Origin: Streptomyces sp. NBC_01116
GTDB lineage: Bacteria > Actinomycetota > Actinomycetes > Streptomycetales > Streptomycetaceae
Assembly: GCF_041435495.1 (NCBI RefSeq)
Contig: NZ_CP108644.1
Location: forward strand, 5,255,501-5,319,500
Length of the DNA stretch: 64,000 bases
Reading direction: 5' to 3'
The translations under genes were made by a program, and so were the position numbers. Every line of letters starts with the position of its first letter. Position 1 is the first letter of the stretch. This document shows positions 17,825 to 26,357 of the stretch, in pieces. The notes beneath the pieces are model-generated. The model had not been told where the DNA came from, did not search any database, and saw only the letters and a list, made by a program, of their open reading frames with translations.

Positions 17825-18598
17825 CTACTGGGGGCCGTACTTGCGCCCCGTCCGCGACGTGACCCCGCCGAGCAGCCCGCGCGGGGCGACCTTCACCAGC
17901 CCCATCAGCGCCTTGTAGCGCGGGTCCGGGATCGACACCGTCTTCCCCCGGGCCAGGTCCGTCAACGCCGACGCCACCAGCTTGTCCGCGTCGAGCCACA
18001 TCCAGCCCGGGATGTTGTCCGTGCCCATCCCGGCCCGCTCGTGGAACTCCGTCCGCACGAACCCGGGGCACAGCACCATCAGCCGCACCCCCGAACCGGC
18101 CAGATCCCGTGCCGCGCCCTGGGTGAACTGCACGACCCACGCCTTGGACGCCCCGTACGTACCGCGCGGCACGAACGCCGCGACGGACGCCACGTTGACG
18201 ACCCCGCCCCGGCCCCGTTCCTTCATCCCGGTGACGGCCGCCGAGGTCAGCCGCAGCACCGCCTCGCAGTGCACCTTCAGCATCGTCAGCTCATCGGTCA
18301 TCGACACTTCCAGGAAGCGCCCCTTGTTGCCGAACCCGGCGTTGTTGACCAGCAGATCGACCGGGTGCGTGCGGTCCGCGAGCCGCTTCTCCACCGCTTC
18401 GATCCCGTCCTCCGTGGACAGGTCGGCGCTCAGGACCTCGGCCTCGATGCCGTGCCGGTCGTGCAGTTCGGTGGCCTGCTCGCGCAGCCGCGCGGTGTCC
18501 CGCGCCACCAGCACCAGGTTGTGCCCCTGGGCCGCGAGCCGCCGCGCGAACGCGGCCCCGATGCCCGCCGTCGCGCCCGTGATCAGTGCAGTCGTCAT
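17825..18598 (-). CDS. Short-chain dehydrogenase/reductase
   Basis: This classical SDR has the NAD(P) loop TGATAGIGAAFARRLA, the NNAGFG motif (LLVNNAGFGNKG), the catalytic Ser region VNVASVAAF and the YGASK motif (Tyr and Lys), followed by the CPGFVRTEF segment. An Arg after VLVAR hints at NADP preference. ATG at 18598 begins the usual MTTALITGATAGIG; an in-frame GTG and ATG upstream are alternatives. It resembles the DltE/YqjQ type with broad carbonyl or alcohol substrates. It is a cytoplasmic enzyme. Its neighbour in the same direction, starting 120 bases upstream, is unrelated. Confidence 0.9.
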   Translation of the reverse strand: MTTALITGATAGIGAAFARRLAAQGHNLVLVARDTARLREQATELHDRHGIEAEVLSADLSTEDGIEAVEKRLADRTHPVDLLVNNAGFGNKGRFLEVSMTDELTMLKVHCEAVLRLTSAAVTGMKERGRGGVVNVASVAAFVPRGTYGASKAWVVQFTQGAARDLAGSGVRLMVLCPGFVRTEFHERAGMGTDNIPGWMWLDADKLVASALTDLARGKTVSIPDPRYKALMGLVKVAPRGLLGGVTSRTGRKYGPQ

Positions 18599-18719
18599 AC
18601 GCGGCACGTTAACGCCCCGCGTGATCCGGGACCTCACCCGCCCGCTTCCCGTCCACGTCCAGGACCCGGAACCGCACCTCGTGCACAGGGAAGTCGTGGG
18701 TGGGTGGGGGCGGGGACGG

Positions 18720-20303
18720 TCAGGGCGCGGCGGGGGCGAAGGACAGCATGCGGGCCTCGCGCACGGGTTTGCGGTTCTCGTCGCCGCTCACGATCGTCGG
18801 CGTCAGGACGAGCCGCCCGTCGACGTAGGCCGTGTGCCCCAGGGACATCTCGTACTCCCACCGGGCGGTCGCCACCGGGTGCTTCACGATGTCCTTCTCC
18901 GTGCCGGCGCCGCGCGGGCCCATGAGGAAGGTCCGGCCGGGGCGGCTCGACGTGGCGGCCTCGTAGATGAGCATCGACCTGCCGTCCTCGGCGCGCAGCG
19001 GATACAGCCTGCGCAGCTCCTCGGACTTGATGCCCCACAGGAACTTCCCGGTCTTCAGGTCGTACGCGCCGACCTGTTCGGTGCCGCCCAGCATGATGAG
19101 GCCCTTGCCGACCCCGGCGCCCCGGCAGGGCTGGATGTTTCCGCCGGCCCCCTCGCCGCCGCAGTGCTCGAAGCCCTTGTCCCGGGCGTCGAACGTGGTG
19201 CGGTGCTTGCCTCGGGGGTCCAGGACCGTGACCCGCCAGTCCCGGGCGGTGTCCTCGTTGTTGTAGGTGGTGAAGACGACCGGGTCCATGGAGATCAGAC
19301 TGCCGAAGCTCCAGCCGGTCTTCATCCGGTAGCGCCACAGGACCTTGCCGGTACGCGGGTCGAGCTCGCGCACCTGGCCGTAGTTCCTGCTCCGGTCGAT
19401 GGCGATCATGCAGTCGGAGGTCACCAGGAGCCGGGAGACGCCGCCCGCCACGTCATCGGGGACGCACTTGTCCCTGTTCTCCCGGGGGATCTCGTAGAGC
19501 TTGCTCCCGTCGTCCATCCGGTAGGTGACGGCCTGCATGTTCCGGGCGACGGACAGGATGTCGCCGCTGATGGCGCTGTAGACGATGAACGTGTTGTCCC
19601 GGTCACCGGGCTCGTCGAGCTCTTTGTGCCAGCCCTGCTTCCCGGTCCTCAGATCGATCATCCGCATCTGGTTGCACTGGTTGCCCCGCTCGTTGTCCGG
19701 CCGCTCGTGATGGAGGACCACGACCCTGCCGTCGGGTGTCGGGTTGGCCGGCGTCTCGCAGACGGAGGAGGGCAGGTCGACGTTCCAGACCTCGGCGCCG
19801 TCCGAGAGCCGGTAGGCGGTGACCTTCCGGTGCAGGGCCTGGACGGCGGTGTCACCCACGATCCACAGGTCGTGGACCTTGTTGATCTGCTTGGGCAGGT
19901 CGGTCCTGTCGTCGGCGATCCACGCCGCCGACTCGGCCGGCTTCCGGGCTGCGGCGACTTCCTTCGTCGTCGGAATGTGGCTCGGCTCCGGGCCGCCCGC
20001 CGCAGGGGTACGGGACGGGGAGGCCGGTCCGGAGGGGCCGGGCGACTCCTTCGCCACGGGCTTCGCGGGCTCGTCCCGCCACTGGTCGGAGAGCGCGTAC
20101 GCCCCTCCCGCCACGGCCACGAGCACCAGCGCGACGACCGCGGCGACGACCGGCCCCCGGCCGAACCGGCGACGCGGCGGCGGTGTCGGCACGATCGGCG
20201 GCCCGAAACCCCGCGGCCCGCCGCCCTCCGAGGCGTACGGGTTGCCGGGAACGGGCTGCTGCGGCGGGCCCTGGGCGTACCAGGGCTGCTGCGGGTCGGG
20301 CAT
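18720..20303 (-). CDS. Single-pass membrane protein with an extracytoplasmic PQQ-like beta-propeller
   Basis: ATG at 20303 follows GGGGGAAG. The 527-residue product has a Pro/Gly/Gln-rich cytoplasmic leader (1-47), one membrane segment (about VVAAVVALVLVAVAGGAYAL, 51-70), a Pro/Ser linker, and a large domain with repeated blade motifs such as AYRLSDGAEVWNVDL, MIDLRTGKQGWHKEL, ELDPRTGKVLWRYRM and AYDLKTGKFLWGIKS. These are PQQ-type propeller repeats, used here most likely as a sensing or scaffold platform. Several Cys could form disulfides outside. No catalytic residues or cofactor ligands are evident. The function is unknown. Confidence 0.82.
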   Translation of the reverse strand: MPDPQQPWYAQGPPQQPVPGNPYASEGGGPRGFGPPIVPTPPPRRRFGRGPVVAAVVALVLVAVAGGAYALSDQWRDEPAKPVAKESPGPSGPASPSRTPAAGGPEPSHIPTTKEVAAARKPAESAAWIADDRTDLPKQINKVHDLWIVGDTAVQALHRKVTAYRLSDGAEVWNVDLPSSVCETPANPTPDGRVVVLHHERPDNERGNQCNQMRMIDLRTGKQGWHKELDEPGDRDNTFIVYSAISGDILSVARNMQAVTYRMDDGSKLYEIPRENRDKCVPDDVAGGVSRLLVTSDCMIAIDRSRNYGQVRELDPRTGKVLWRYRMKTGWSFGSLISMDPVVFTTYNNEDTARDWRVTVLDPRGKHRTTFDARDKGFEHCGGEGAGGNIQPCRGAGVGKGLIMLGGTEQVGAYDLKTGKFLWGIKSEELRRLYPLRAEDGRSMLIYEAATSSRPGRTFLMGPRGAGTEKDIVKHPVATARWEYEMSLGHTAYVDGRLVLTPTIVSGDENRKPVREARMLSFAPAAP

Positions 20304-20461
20304 GGTCTTCCCCCTGAGACGCGCTGCTCGGCTCGAAGACTCCTCCTCGGGCACAGGTCACTGGTGGTGGACGCGCCCCGCACCGATCCAGTTCCCGCCG
20401 CAACGCCCCCGGAACTCGCGCCGGATGACGCCGCGTCACCTGACCGGACCGCCGCTTTCCC

Positions 20462-20560
20462 GTGCGCACCGGACGGCCGGCTCCCCCTTCGTACCGGACG
20501 GCCGCCTCCCCCTTCGTACCGGACCGCCGGTCCCTCCGTACGGGACCGCCGGCCCGCCCC
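20462..20560. repeat. Four imperfect 22-25 bp tandem repeats
   Basis: Units of the form ACCGGACGGCCG(G/C)CTCCCCCTTCGT recur with 25-, 25- and 22-base steps between the propeller gene and the MOSC gene. No coding potential is seen. Confidence 0.75.
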
Positions 20561-20572
20561 CTCCTCTCCTCC

Positions 20573-21241
20573 TCAGCCCTGCCGCGCGGCGTACTCCCGC
20601 GCCTTGCGCAGCGCCTCGGGGTGCAGTGCCTCCCCGGCGGCCAGCAGCGCGGGCAGCAGAGTGCGTTCGGTCGTGACCGCCCGGAACTGCATTGCGGCGG
20701 TGACCTCGTGGTCCGGGCGGTGCACGATCGCGATGGGGTCCCCGGCGCGGACGGCGCCCGGTTCGATCACCCGCAGATACGCGCCGGCGGCGCCCTGCCG
20801 GGTGAACCGCCGGACCCACCCCCGCTCCCCGAGGTGGTCGGCGAAGGTCCGGCACGGGACGCGGCCCGAGGTCACCTCCAGCACGAGGTCCGTCCCCACC
20901 CGCCAGCGCGCGCCTATCCGCGCGCCGCTGACGTCGAGGCCGAGGGTCGTGAAGTTCTCGCCGAACACCCCGTTGGCCAGCTTCCGGCCGCCCAGCTCCC
21001 GCTCCCAGGCGTCCAGCTCCTCCCGGGCGAAGGCGTACACCGCCTGGTCGCTGCCGCCGTGATGGCGCAGGTCGCACACCGCGTCCCCGGCCAGCCCGCT
21101 GCCGCCGCGGCCCCTGGGCCCGGGGTCGAGGACCTCGACCGGACCGTCCACCGGCCGCTTGTCGATCCCGGTGACGCCACCCGGGCCGTCGGTCTGCGCG
21201 GAGGGGCGAGGTTGTCCGATGTTCACGGTCAGCAGCTTCAT
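20573..21241 (-). CDS. MOSC-domain protein (YiiM-like)
   Basis: The 222-residue protein has the family blocks HHGGSDQAVYAFAREELDAWE (about 60-80), GVFGENFTTLGLDVSGARIGARWRVG (about 91-116) and VTSGRVPCRTFADHLG, where Cys130 is the conserved residue that coordinates sulfur or Mo-cofactor ligands. MOSC proteins are small soluble molybdenum-dependent carriers or N-hydroxylated-compound reductases. ATG at 21241 is in a normal position. It is divergent from a LysR regulator 80 bases away, which probably controls it. Confidence 0.9.
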   Translation of the reverse strand: MKLLTVNIGQPRPSAQTDGPGGVTGIDKRPVDGPVEVLDPGPRGRGGSGLAGDAVCDLRHHGGSDQAVYAFAREELDAWERELGGRKLANGVFGENFTTLGLDVSGARIGARWRVGTDLVLEVTSGRVPCRTFADHLGERGWVRRFTRQGAAGAYLRVIEPGAVRAGDPIAIVHRPDHEVTAAMQFRAVTTERTLLPALLAAGEALHPEALRKAREYAARQG

Positions 21242-21309
21242 GCGGTCACGCTAGCCTCCTTGATCCCAAAGATTCCCCTCATTAATTCGCCCTGTCTCCA
21301 AGAATTTCT

Positions 21310-21315
21310 TATGAT
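21310..21315 (+). promoter_or_regulatory. -10 box for a near-leaderless lysR transcript
   Basis: TATGAT ends 6 bases before the GTG start at 21322, so transcription should start at or next to the start codon. The surrounding A/T-rich stretch 21260-21315 is shared with the divergent MOSC gene. Confidence 0.5.
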
Positions 21316-21321
21316 GGCGGG

Positions 21322-22212
21322 GTGATCGAAGCTCGCCACCTCCGTGTCCTGCGCGCCGTGTCCACCACCGGCTCGTTCTCCGCCGCAGCCCGCGAACTCG
21401 GCTGCACCCAGCCCGCCGTCAGCCAGCAGATGAAGGCCCTGGAGTCCTCCGCGGGCACCACGCTGCTGATCCGCACCGGACGCGAGATGCGCCTCACCCA
21501 GGCCGGCGAGGCGCTGGTGCGGCACGCCTCCGGCATCCTCGCGGGGCTGACCGCCGCCGAGGAGGAGGTCGCCGCCATCGCCGGACTGCGGGCCGGCCGG
21601 GTCCGGCTGGTCTCCTTCCCCAGCGGCAGCTCCACCCTGGTCCCGGGGGCGCTGGCCGCGCTGCGCGCCGAACACCCCGGCACCCGGGTGTCGCTCGTCG
21701 AGGCCGAGCCGCCGCGCTCGGTGGACCTGCTGCGCGAGGGCGACTGCGACATCGCGCTGGCGTTCCGTTACGGGAGCACCGGCGGCGAATGGGACGACCT
21801 GGTGGTCCGGCCGCTGCTCACCGACCGGCTGATCGGCCTGGTCCCGGAGGGGCACCGGCTGGCGGAGGCCTCCAGCGTGTCCATCGGCGAACTGGCCGAC
21901 GAGTCGTGGATCGCGGGCTGCCCGCGGTGCCGCCGGCAGCTGGTCGAGGTCTGCGAGGAGTCCGGTTTCGCCCCGCGCATCGACTTCGCCACGGACGACT
22001 ACCCGGCGGTGATGGGGCTCGTCGGAGCCGGGCTCGGGGTGGCGGTGCTGCCGGAGCTGGCCGTCGAGTCGGTACGCCCCAAGGGGGCCAGGGCCGTGCC
22101 GGTCGAGCCCGCGATCGAGCGGGAGATCGTCGCGCTGACCCTGCCGGACCTGGCCCGGGTCCCGGCGGTGGCGGCCACCCTGGACCAGCTGTCGCGCACG
22201 GCCGCCCGCTGA
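21322..22212 (+). CDS. LysR-family transcriptional regulator
   Basis: The N-terminal winged HTH reads MIEARHLRVLRAVSTTGSFSAAARELGCTQPAVSQQMKALE (LysR signature), followed by a periplasmic-binding-like effector domain. A Cys cluster in IAGCPRCRRQLVEVCEESGF (about 197-213) is unusual and could sense oxidants or metal. The 296-residue length is standard. It is divergent from the MOSC gene with an 80-base shared control region, the classic LysR layout, so it likely activates that gene in response to an unknown ligand. Confidence 0.9.
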   Translation: MIEARHLRVLRAVSTTGSFSAAARELGCTQPAVSQQMKALESSAGTTLLIRTGREMRLTQAGEALVRHASGILAGLTAAEEEVAAIAGLRAGRVRLVSFPSGSSTLVPGALAALRAEHPGTRVSLVEAEPPRSVDLLREGDCDIALAFRYGSTGGEWDDLVVRPLLTDRLIGLVPEGHRLAEASSVSIGELADESWIAGCPRCRRQLVEVCEESGFAPRIDFATDDYPAVMGLVGAGLGVAVLPELAVESVRPKGARAVPVEPAIEREIVALTLPDLARVPAVAATLDQLSRTAAR

Positions 22213-22312
22213 GGCCGGACGGGGCCCGGTGCCCGCCGGGCCCCGCGCCCCAGGGGCGGTGAGAAGGCCGTTCCCGCCGGCGGCCGGCTGCGGGCCGGAT
22301 GGCTGAAGGTGA

Positions 22313-22330
22313 CGCAGAAACGTTTCTGCG
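22313..22330. promoter_or_regulatory. Perfect 18-bp palindrome between lysR and whiD
   Basis: CGCAGAAACGTTTCTGCG is perfectly self-complementary, sits 100 bases after the lysR stop and 22 bases past the whiD stop on the other strand, and has an A/T-rich centre. It could be an operator or part of a bidirectional terminator. Confidence 0.5.
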
Positions 22331-22351
22331 GACGGTTGCGGCGTACGGGTG

Positions 22352-22681
22352 TCAGGTGGTGCCGGGGCCCGGTCCCGCGGCGGGCGCCGCGGTGATCAGC
22401 CGGGTTCTGGCCCGGCCCATCAGCTCTTCGCGCTCGTCCTCCGTCAGGCCGCCCCACACTCCGTAGGGCTCTCTCACGGCCAGGGCGTGCGCTGCGCACT
22501 CGGCACGTACCGGGCAGCGCATGCAGACCTCCTTGGCGGAGGTCTCGCGGGCACTCCGGGCCGCGCCGCGCTCCCCCTCGGGGTGGAAGAACAGGGAACT
22601 GTCCACGCCTCGGCAGGCGGCGAGCAGCTGCCAGTCCCACAGGTCTGCGTTGGGTCCGGGAAGGCGGGAGAAATCTGCCAT
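22352..22681 (-). CDS. whiD: WhiB-family iron-sulfur regulator WhiD
   Basis: The 109-residue protein (MADFSRLPGPNADLWDWQLL...) has four cluster Cys at 23, 53, 56 and 62 (CX29CX2CX5C) and the G-V-W-G-G turn, with a basic C-terminal region. WhiD is needed for late sporulation in Streptomyces; it binds a 4Fe-4S cluster and the principal sigma factor's region 4. ATG at 22681 has GAGGGGAC upstream; the longer frame to 22798 runs into the promoter. It sits divergent from bldM, the same arrangement as known in S. coelicolor, and is orthologous in position to mycobacterial whiB3. Confidence 0.95.
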   Translation of the reverse strand: MADFSRLPGPNADLWDWQLLAACRGVDSSLFFHPEGERGAARSARETSAKEVCMRCPVRAECAAHALAVREPYGVWGGLTEDEREELMGRARTRLITAAPAAGPGPGTT

Positions 22682-22731
22682 TGCTTGTCCCCTCGGAGCT
22701 GTGCTGCGTCGGAAGCGGCATCCTCGACCGT

Positions 22732-22772
22732 CTGTGATCGACGGCCTGCTGTGATCGGACCGTCTGTGATCG
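22732..22772. repeat. Three direct repeats CTGTGATCG upstream of whiD
   Basis: Copies at 22732-22740, 22749-22757 and 22764-22772 are 15-17 bases apart, within the leader or promoter region of whiD. Confidence 0.6.
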
Positions 22773-22793
22773 GTGTGACCGAAGTCTCGACCG

Positions 22794-22818
22794 TACATCT
22801 ACGGTGCTAGTAGATGTA
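22794..22818. promoter_or_regulatory. Inverted repeat in the whiD promoter region
   Basis: TACATCTAC, seven bases, GTAGATGTA is a perfect 9-bp dyad and unusually A/T-rich. It lies about 115 bases upstream of the whiD start, and probably binds a developmental regulator or overlaps the promoter. Confidence 0.6.
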
Positions 22819-22910
22819 AATATGACTGATTGCGAATCTAGCCACAGACACCCCTAAAAGGGAAGAAATAGCGCCAAAAAGGGCATGCCAACGAGTGAAG
22901 ATTCAGTTGA

Positions 22911-22925
22911 CGGGTGAATCACCCG
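22911..22925. promoter_or_regulatory. Palindrome CGGGTGA-A-TCACCCG in the whiD-bldM intergenic region
   Basis: This perfect 15-base palindrome lies 59 bases upstream of the sigma-BldN-type promoter of bldM. The half-site orientation does not match the BldD consensus, so the binding protein is unknown. Confidence 0.55.
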
Positions 22926-22983
22926 CGTCGTTCTCCTCCGTAAACGGGCCTTCACGTAGAGTGCCGAACCCGACCGCCCGACC

Positions 22984-23011
22984 CGTAACTCTTTCGAGTG
23001 ACCGTCGTTAA
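22984..23011 (+). promoter_or_regulatory. Sigma-BldN-type promoter of bldM
   Basis: CGTAAC (22984-22989), a 16-base spacer, and CGTTAA (23006-23011) match the sigma-BldN pattern CGTAAC-N16-CGTTGA known for bldM p1. It leaves a leader of about 115 bases before the bldM start. Confidence 0.8.
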
Positions 23012-23134
23012 AGGAACGGATGCGGTTGACGGATATCCGGCTCGGGCACATGTCCGAGGGGGTCAACCGCACAGGTGACGACTTGTATCAGCCTGGAGGC
23101 TCAAGGTGACGCGCATCAGCTGCGGAGGACGGTC

Positions 23135-23746
23135 ATGACATCCGTCCTCGTCTGCGACGACTCCCCGCTTGCCCGAGAAGCGCTCCGTCGCGCGGTGGCC
23201 ACCGTGCCCGGCGTCGAGCGCGTGACGACGGCGGCCAACGGCGAGGAAGTCCTCCGCCGCTGGGGTGCCGATCGTTCGGATCTGATTCTGATGGACGTAC
23301 GCATGCCCGGTCTGGGAGGTGTGGAGACGGTCCGTCGACTGCTCTCCGCCGACCCCGGGGCCCGGATCATCATGCTGACCGTCGCCGAGGACCTCGACGG
23401 CGTCGCGCTCGCGGTCGCCGCGGGCGCCCGCGGCTATCTGCACAAGGACGCCTCGCGCGCCGAGCTGCGGGCCACCGTCACCCAGGCGCTGGCCGACCCG
23501 ACCTGGCGGCTCGCCCCGCGCCGTCTGCGGTCCGCCGAGATGGGGGCGGCCCCCACGCTCACCGCGCGGGAGATCCAGGTGCTCGAAGGCATGAGCCACG
23601 GCCGCTCCAACGCGGAGATCGGCCGTGAGCTGTTCCTCTCCGAGGACACGGTCAAGACCCACGCCCGGCGCCTGTTCAAGAAGCTCGGGGCCTCGGACCG
23701 CGCGCACGCGGTCGCCCTCGGATTCCGCTGGGGCCTGGTCCGCTGA
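23135..23746 (+). CDS. bldM: Response-regulator-type developmental activator BldM
   Basis: The 203-residue protein has an N-terminal receiver domain (MTSVLVCDDSPLAREALRRA, acidic pair at 8-9, phospho-acceptor position Asp54 in ILMDVRMPG) and a C-terminal LuxR/NarL helix-turn-helix (LTAREIQVLEGMSHGRSNAEIGR). BldM works without its own sensor kinase, as a homodimer on early sporulation genes and as a heterodimer with WhiI on late ones. ATG at 23135 has GGAGGAC 7 bases upstream; the open frame to 23075 is the leader. A sigma-BldN-type promoter precedes it. Confidence 0.95.
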   Translation: MTSVLVCDDSPLAREALRRAVATVPGVERVTTAANGEEVLRRWGADRSDLILMDVRMPGLGGVETVRRLLSADPGARIIMLTVAEDLDGVALAVAAGARGYLHKDASRAELRATVTQALADPTWRLAPRRLRSAEMGAAPTLTAREIQVLEGMSHGRSNAEIGRELFLSEDTVKTHARRLFKKLGASDRAHAVALGFRWGLVR

Positions 23747-23934
23747 CGACCGGCCCGGCCGCGCCCCTTCCGCAGACCGGCGGACGGGGGCACGGAGCGG
23801 GCCACCGGCTCCACACCCCGTATCCGGGCGCCCGTCCAGCGGCGCCATGTGACGCTTCCCGGCCGATGACGCATCCTTGAGTCGTGGAGTTCCTCAGGAA
23901 CGATTCGGTCGAGCGGAAGGGGAGGGCGCAGGAC

Positions 23935-24600
23935 ATGACATCCGGCGCACCCGCTCATAACGCTTCGGTGCACAACTCGGGACGCGGTGGAGCGGACCGG
24001 GTGGCCGCAGGGCACCATGGTTTGATGCGTGACGACGAAACCACGGTGATCGGTGCCCTCGTGCACCGGGCCGTCGACGGCGACGCGCAGGCCACCCATG
24101 ATCTGCTGGCCCATGTCCACCCCCTCGCCCTGCGCTACTGCCGCTCCCGGCTGAACCGCCTCCCCGGTGATGCTCGCCACTTCGTGGAGGACCTGGCGCA
24201 GGAGGTCTGCGTCGCCGTGCTGATGGCGCTCCCGCGCTACAAGGACACCGGCAGGCCCTTCGAGGCCTTCGTCTTCGCGATCGCCGGACACAAGGTCGCC
24301 GACCTCCAGCGCGCCGCGATGCGCCACCCGGGATCGACCGCCGTCCCCTCCGACGAGATGCCCGAGCGGCCCGACGACTCCCTCGGCCCCGAGGAGCGCG
24401 CCCTGCTCAGCAGCGACGCCGCCTGGGCCAAGAAGCTCCTCGCCAACCTCCCGGACAATCAGCGCGAGCTGCTCGTCCTGCGCGTCGCGGTCGGGCTGAC
24501 CGCGGAGGAGACCGGCCAGATGCTCGGGATGTCCCCGGGCGCGGTCCGGGTCGCCCAGCACCGCGCGCTCAGCAGGCTGCGGGCGCTCGCCGAGCAGTAG
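23935..24600 (+). CDS. shbA: ECF sigma factor of the ShbA/SigD type
   Basis: From ATG 23935 (or GTG 23884, or ATG 24025 for the conserved core) the product shows sigma region 2 ([18 protein letters not shown]...[14 protein letters not shown]...[27 protein letters not shown]) and region 4 ([31 protein letters not shown]...[14 protein letters not shown]). Between bldM and guaB this is the position of the factor named ShbA, which drives hrdB transcription in S. griseus, and of mycobacterial sigD. The symbol rests on position and memory. No anti-sigma gene is adjacent. A dyad, CTGTAG-GAAG-CTACAG, follows the stop. Confidence 0.85.
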   Translation: MTSGAPAHNASVHNSGRGGADRVAAGHHGLMRDDETTVIGALVHRAVDGDAQATHDLLAHVHPLALRYCRSRLNRLPGDARHFVEDLAQEVCVAVLMALPRYKDTGRPFEAFVFAIAGHKVADLQRAAMRHPGSTAVPSDEMPERPDDSLGPEERALLSSDAAWAKKLLANLPDNQRELLVLRVAVGLTAEETGQMLGMSPGAVRVAQHRALSRLRALAEQ

Positions 24601-24629
24601 GGCGCCCGCGCCGGCCCTCGTCGGCGGCG

Positions 24630-24660
24630 CTGTAGGAAGCTACAGATCAGCCAAGTGATC
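24630..24660. terminator. Two small dyads between the sigma gene and guaB
   Basis: CTGTAG-GAAG-CTACAG (24630-24645) and GATCA-GCCAAG-TGATC (24645-24660) lie back to back. Either a weak terminator for the sigma gene or a control site for guaB. Confidence 0.45.
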
Positions 24661-24696
24661 TTGATCGTGGAATGAGACGCCCGTGGAGCCCGTTAG

Positions 24697-26241
<1,545 letters not shown>

Positions 26242-26266
26242 CGCGGGAAGTAACGCATCACCGCAG

Positions 26267-26304
26267 GTGAGGGGCGGACCGGAGTTCCCGGTACCGCCCC
26301 TCAC
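26267..26304. terminator. Terminator after guaB
   Basis: GTGAGGGGCGG and CCGCCCCTCAC form an 11-bp perfect stem around a 16-base loop, 25 bases after the guaB stop. Confidence 0.8.
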
Positions 26305-26357
26305 GTGTGCGTCGGGGATACTGGTCAGCGCAGACGTAGAGGGAAAGGCCACACATC

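Noticed and set aside
18720-21062. 1026-codon plus-strand frame 17982-21062
   Set aside because: It lies antisense to the SDR, propeller and MOSC genes, all with clear domains.
22911-22925. BldD operator
   Set aside because: The dyad has GTGA outside-in orientation opposite to the BldD consensus half-sites, so it is listed as an unassigned palindrome.
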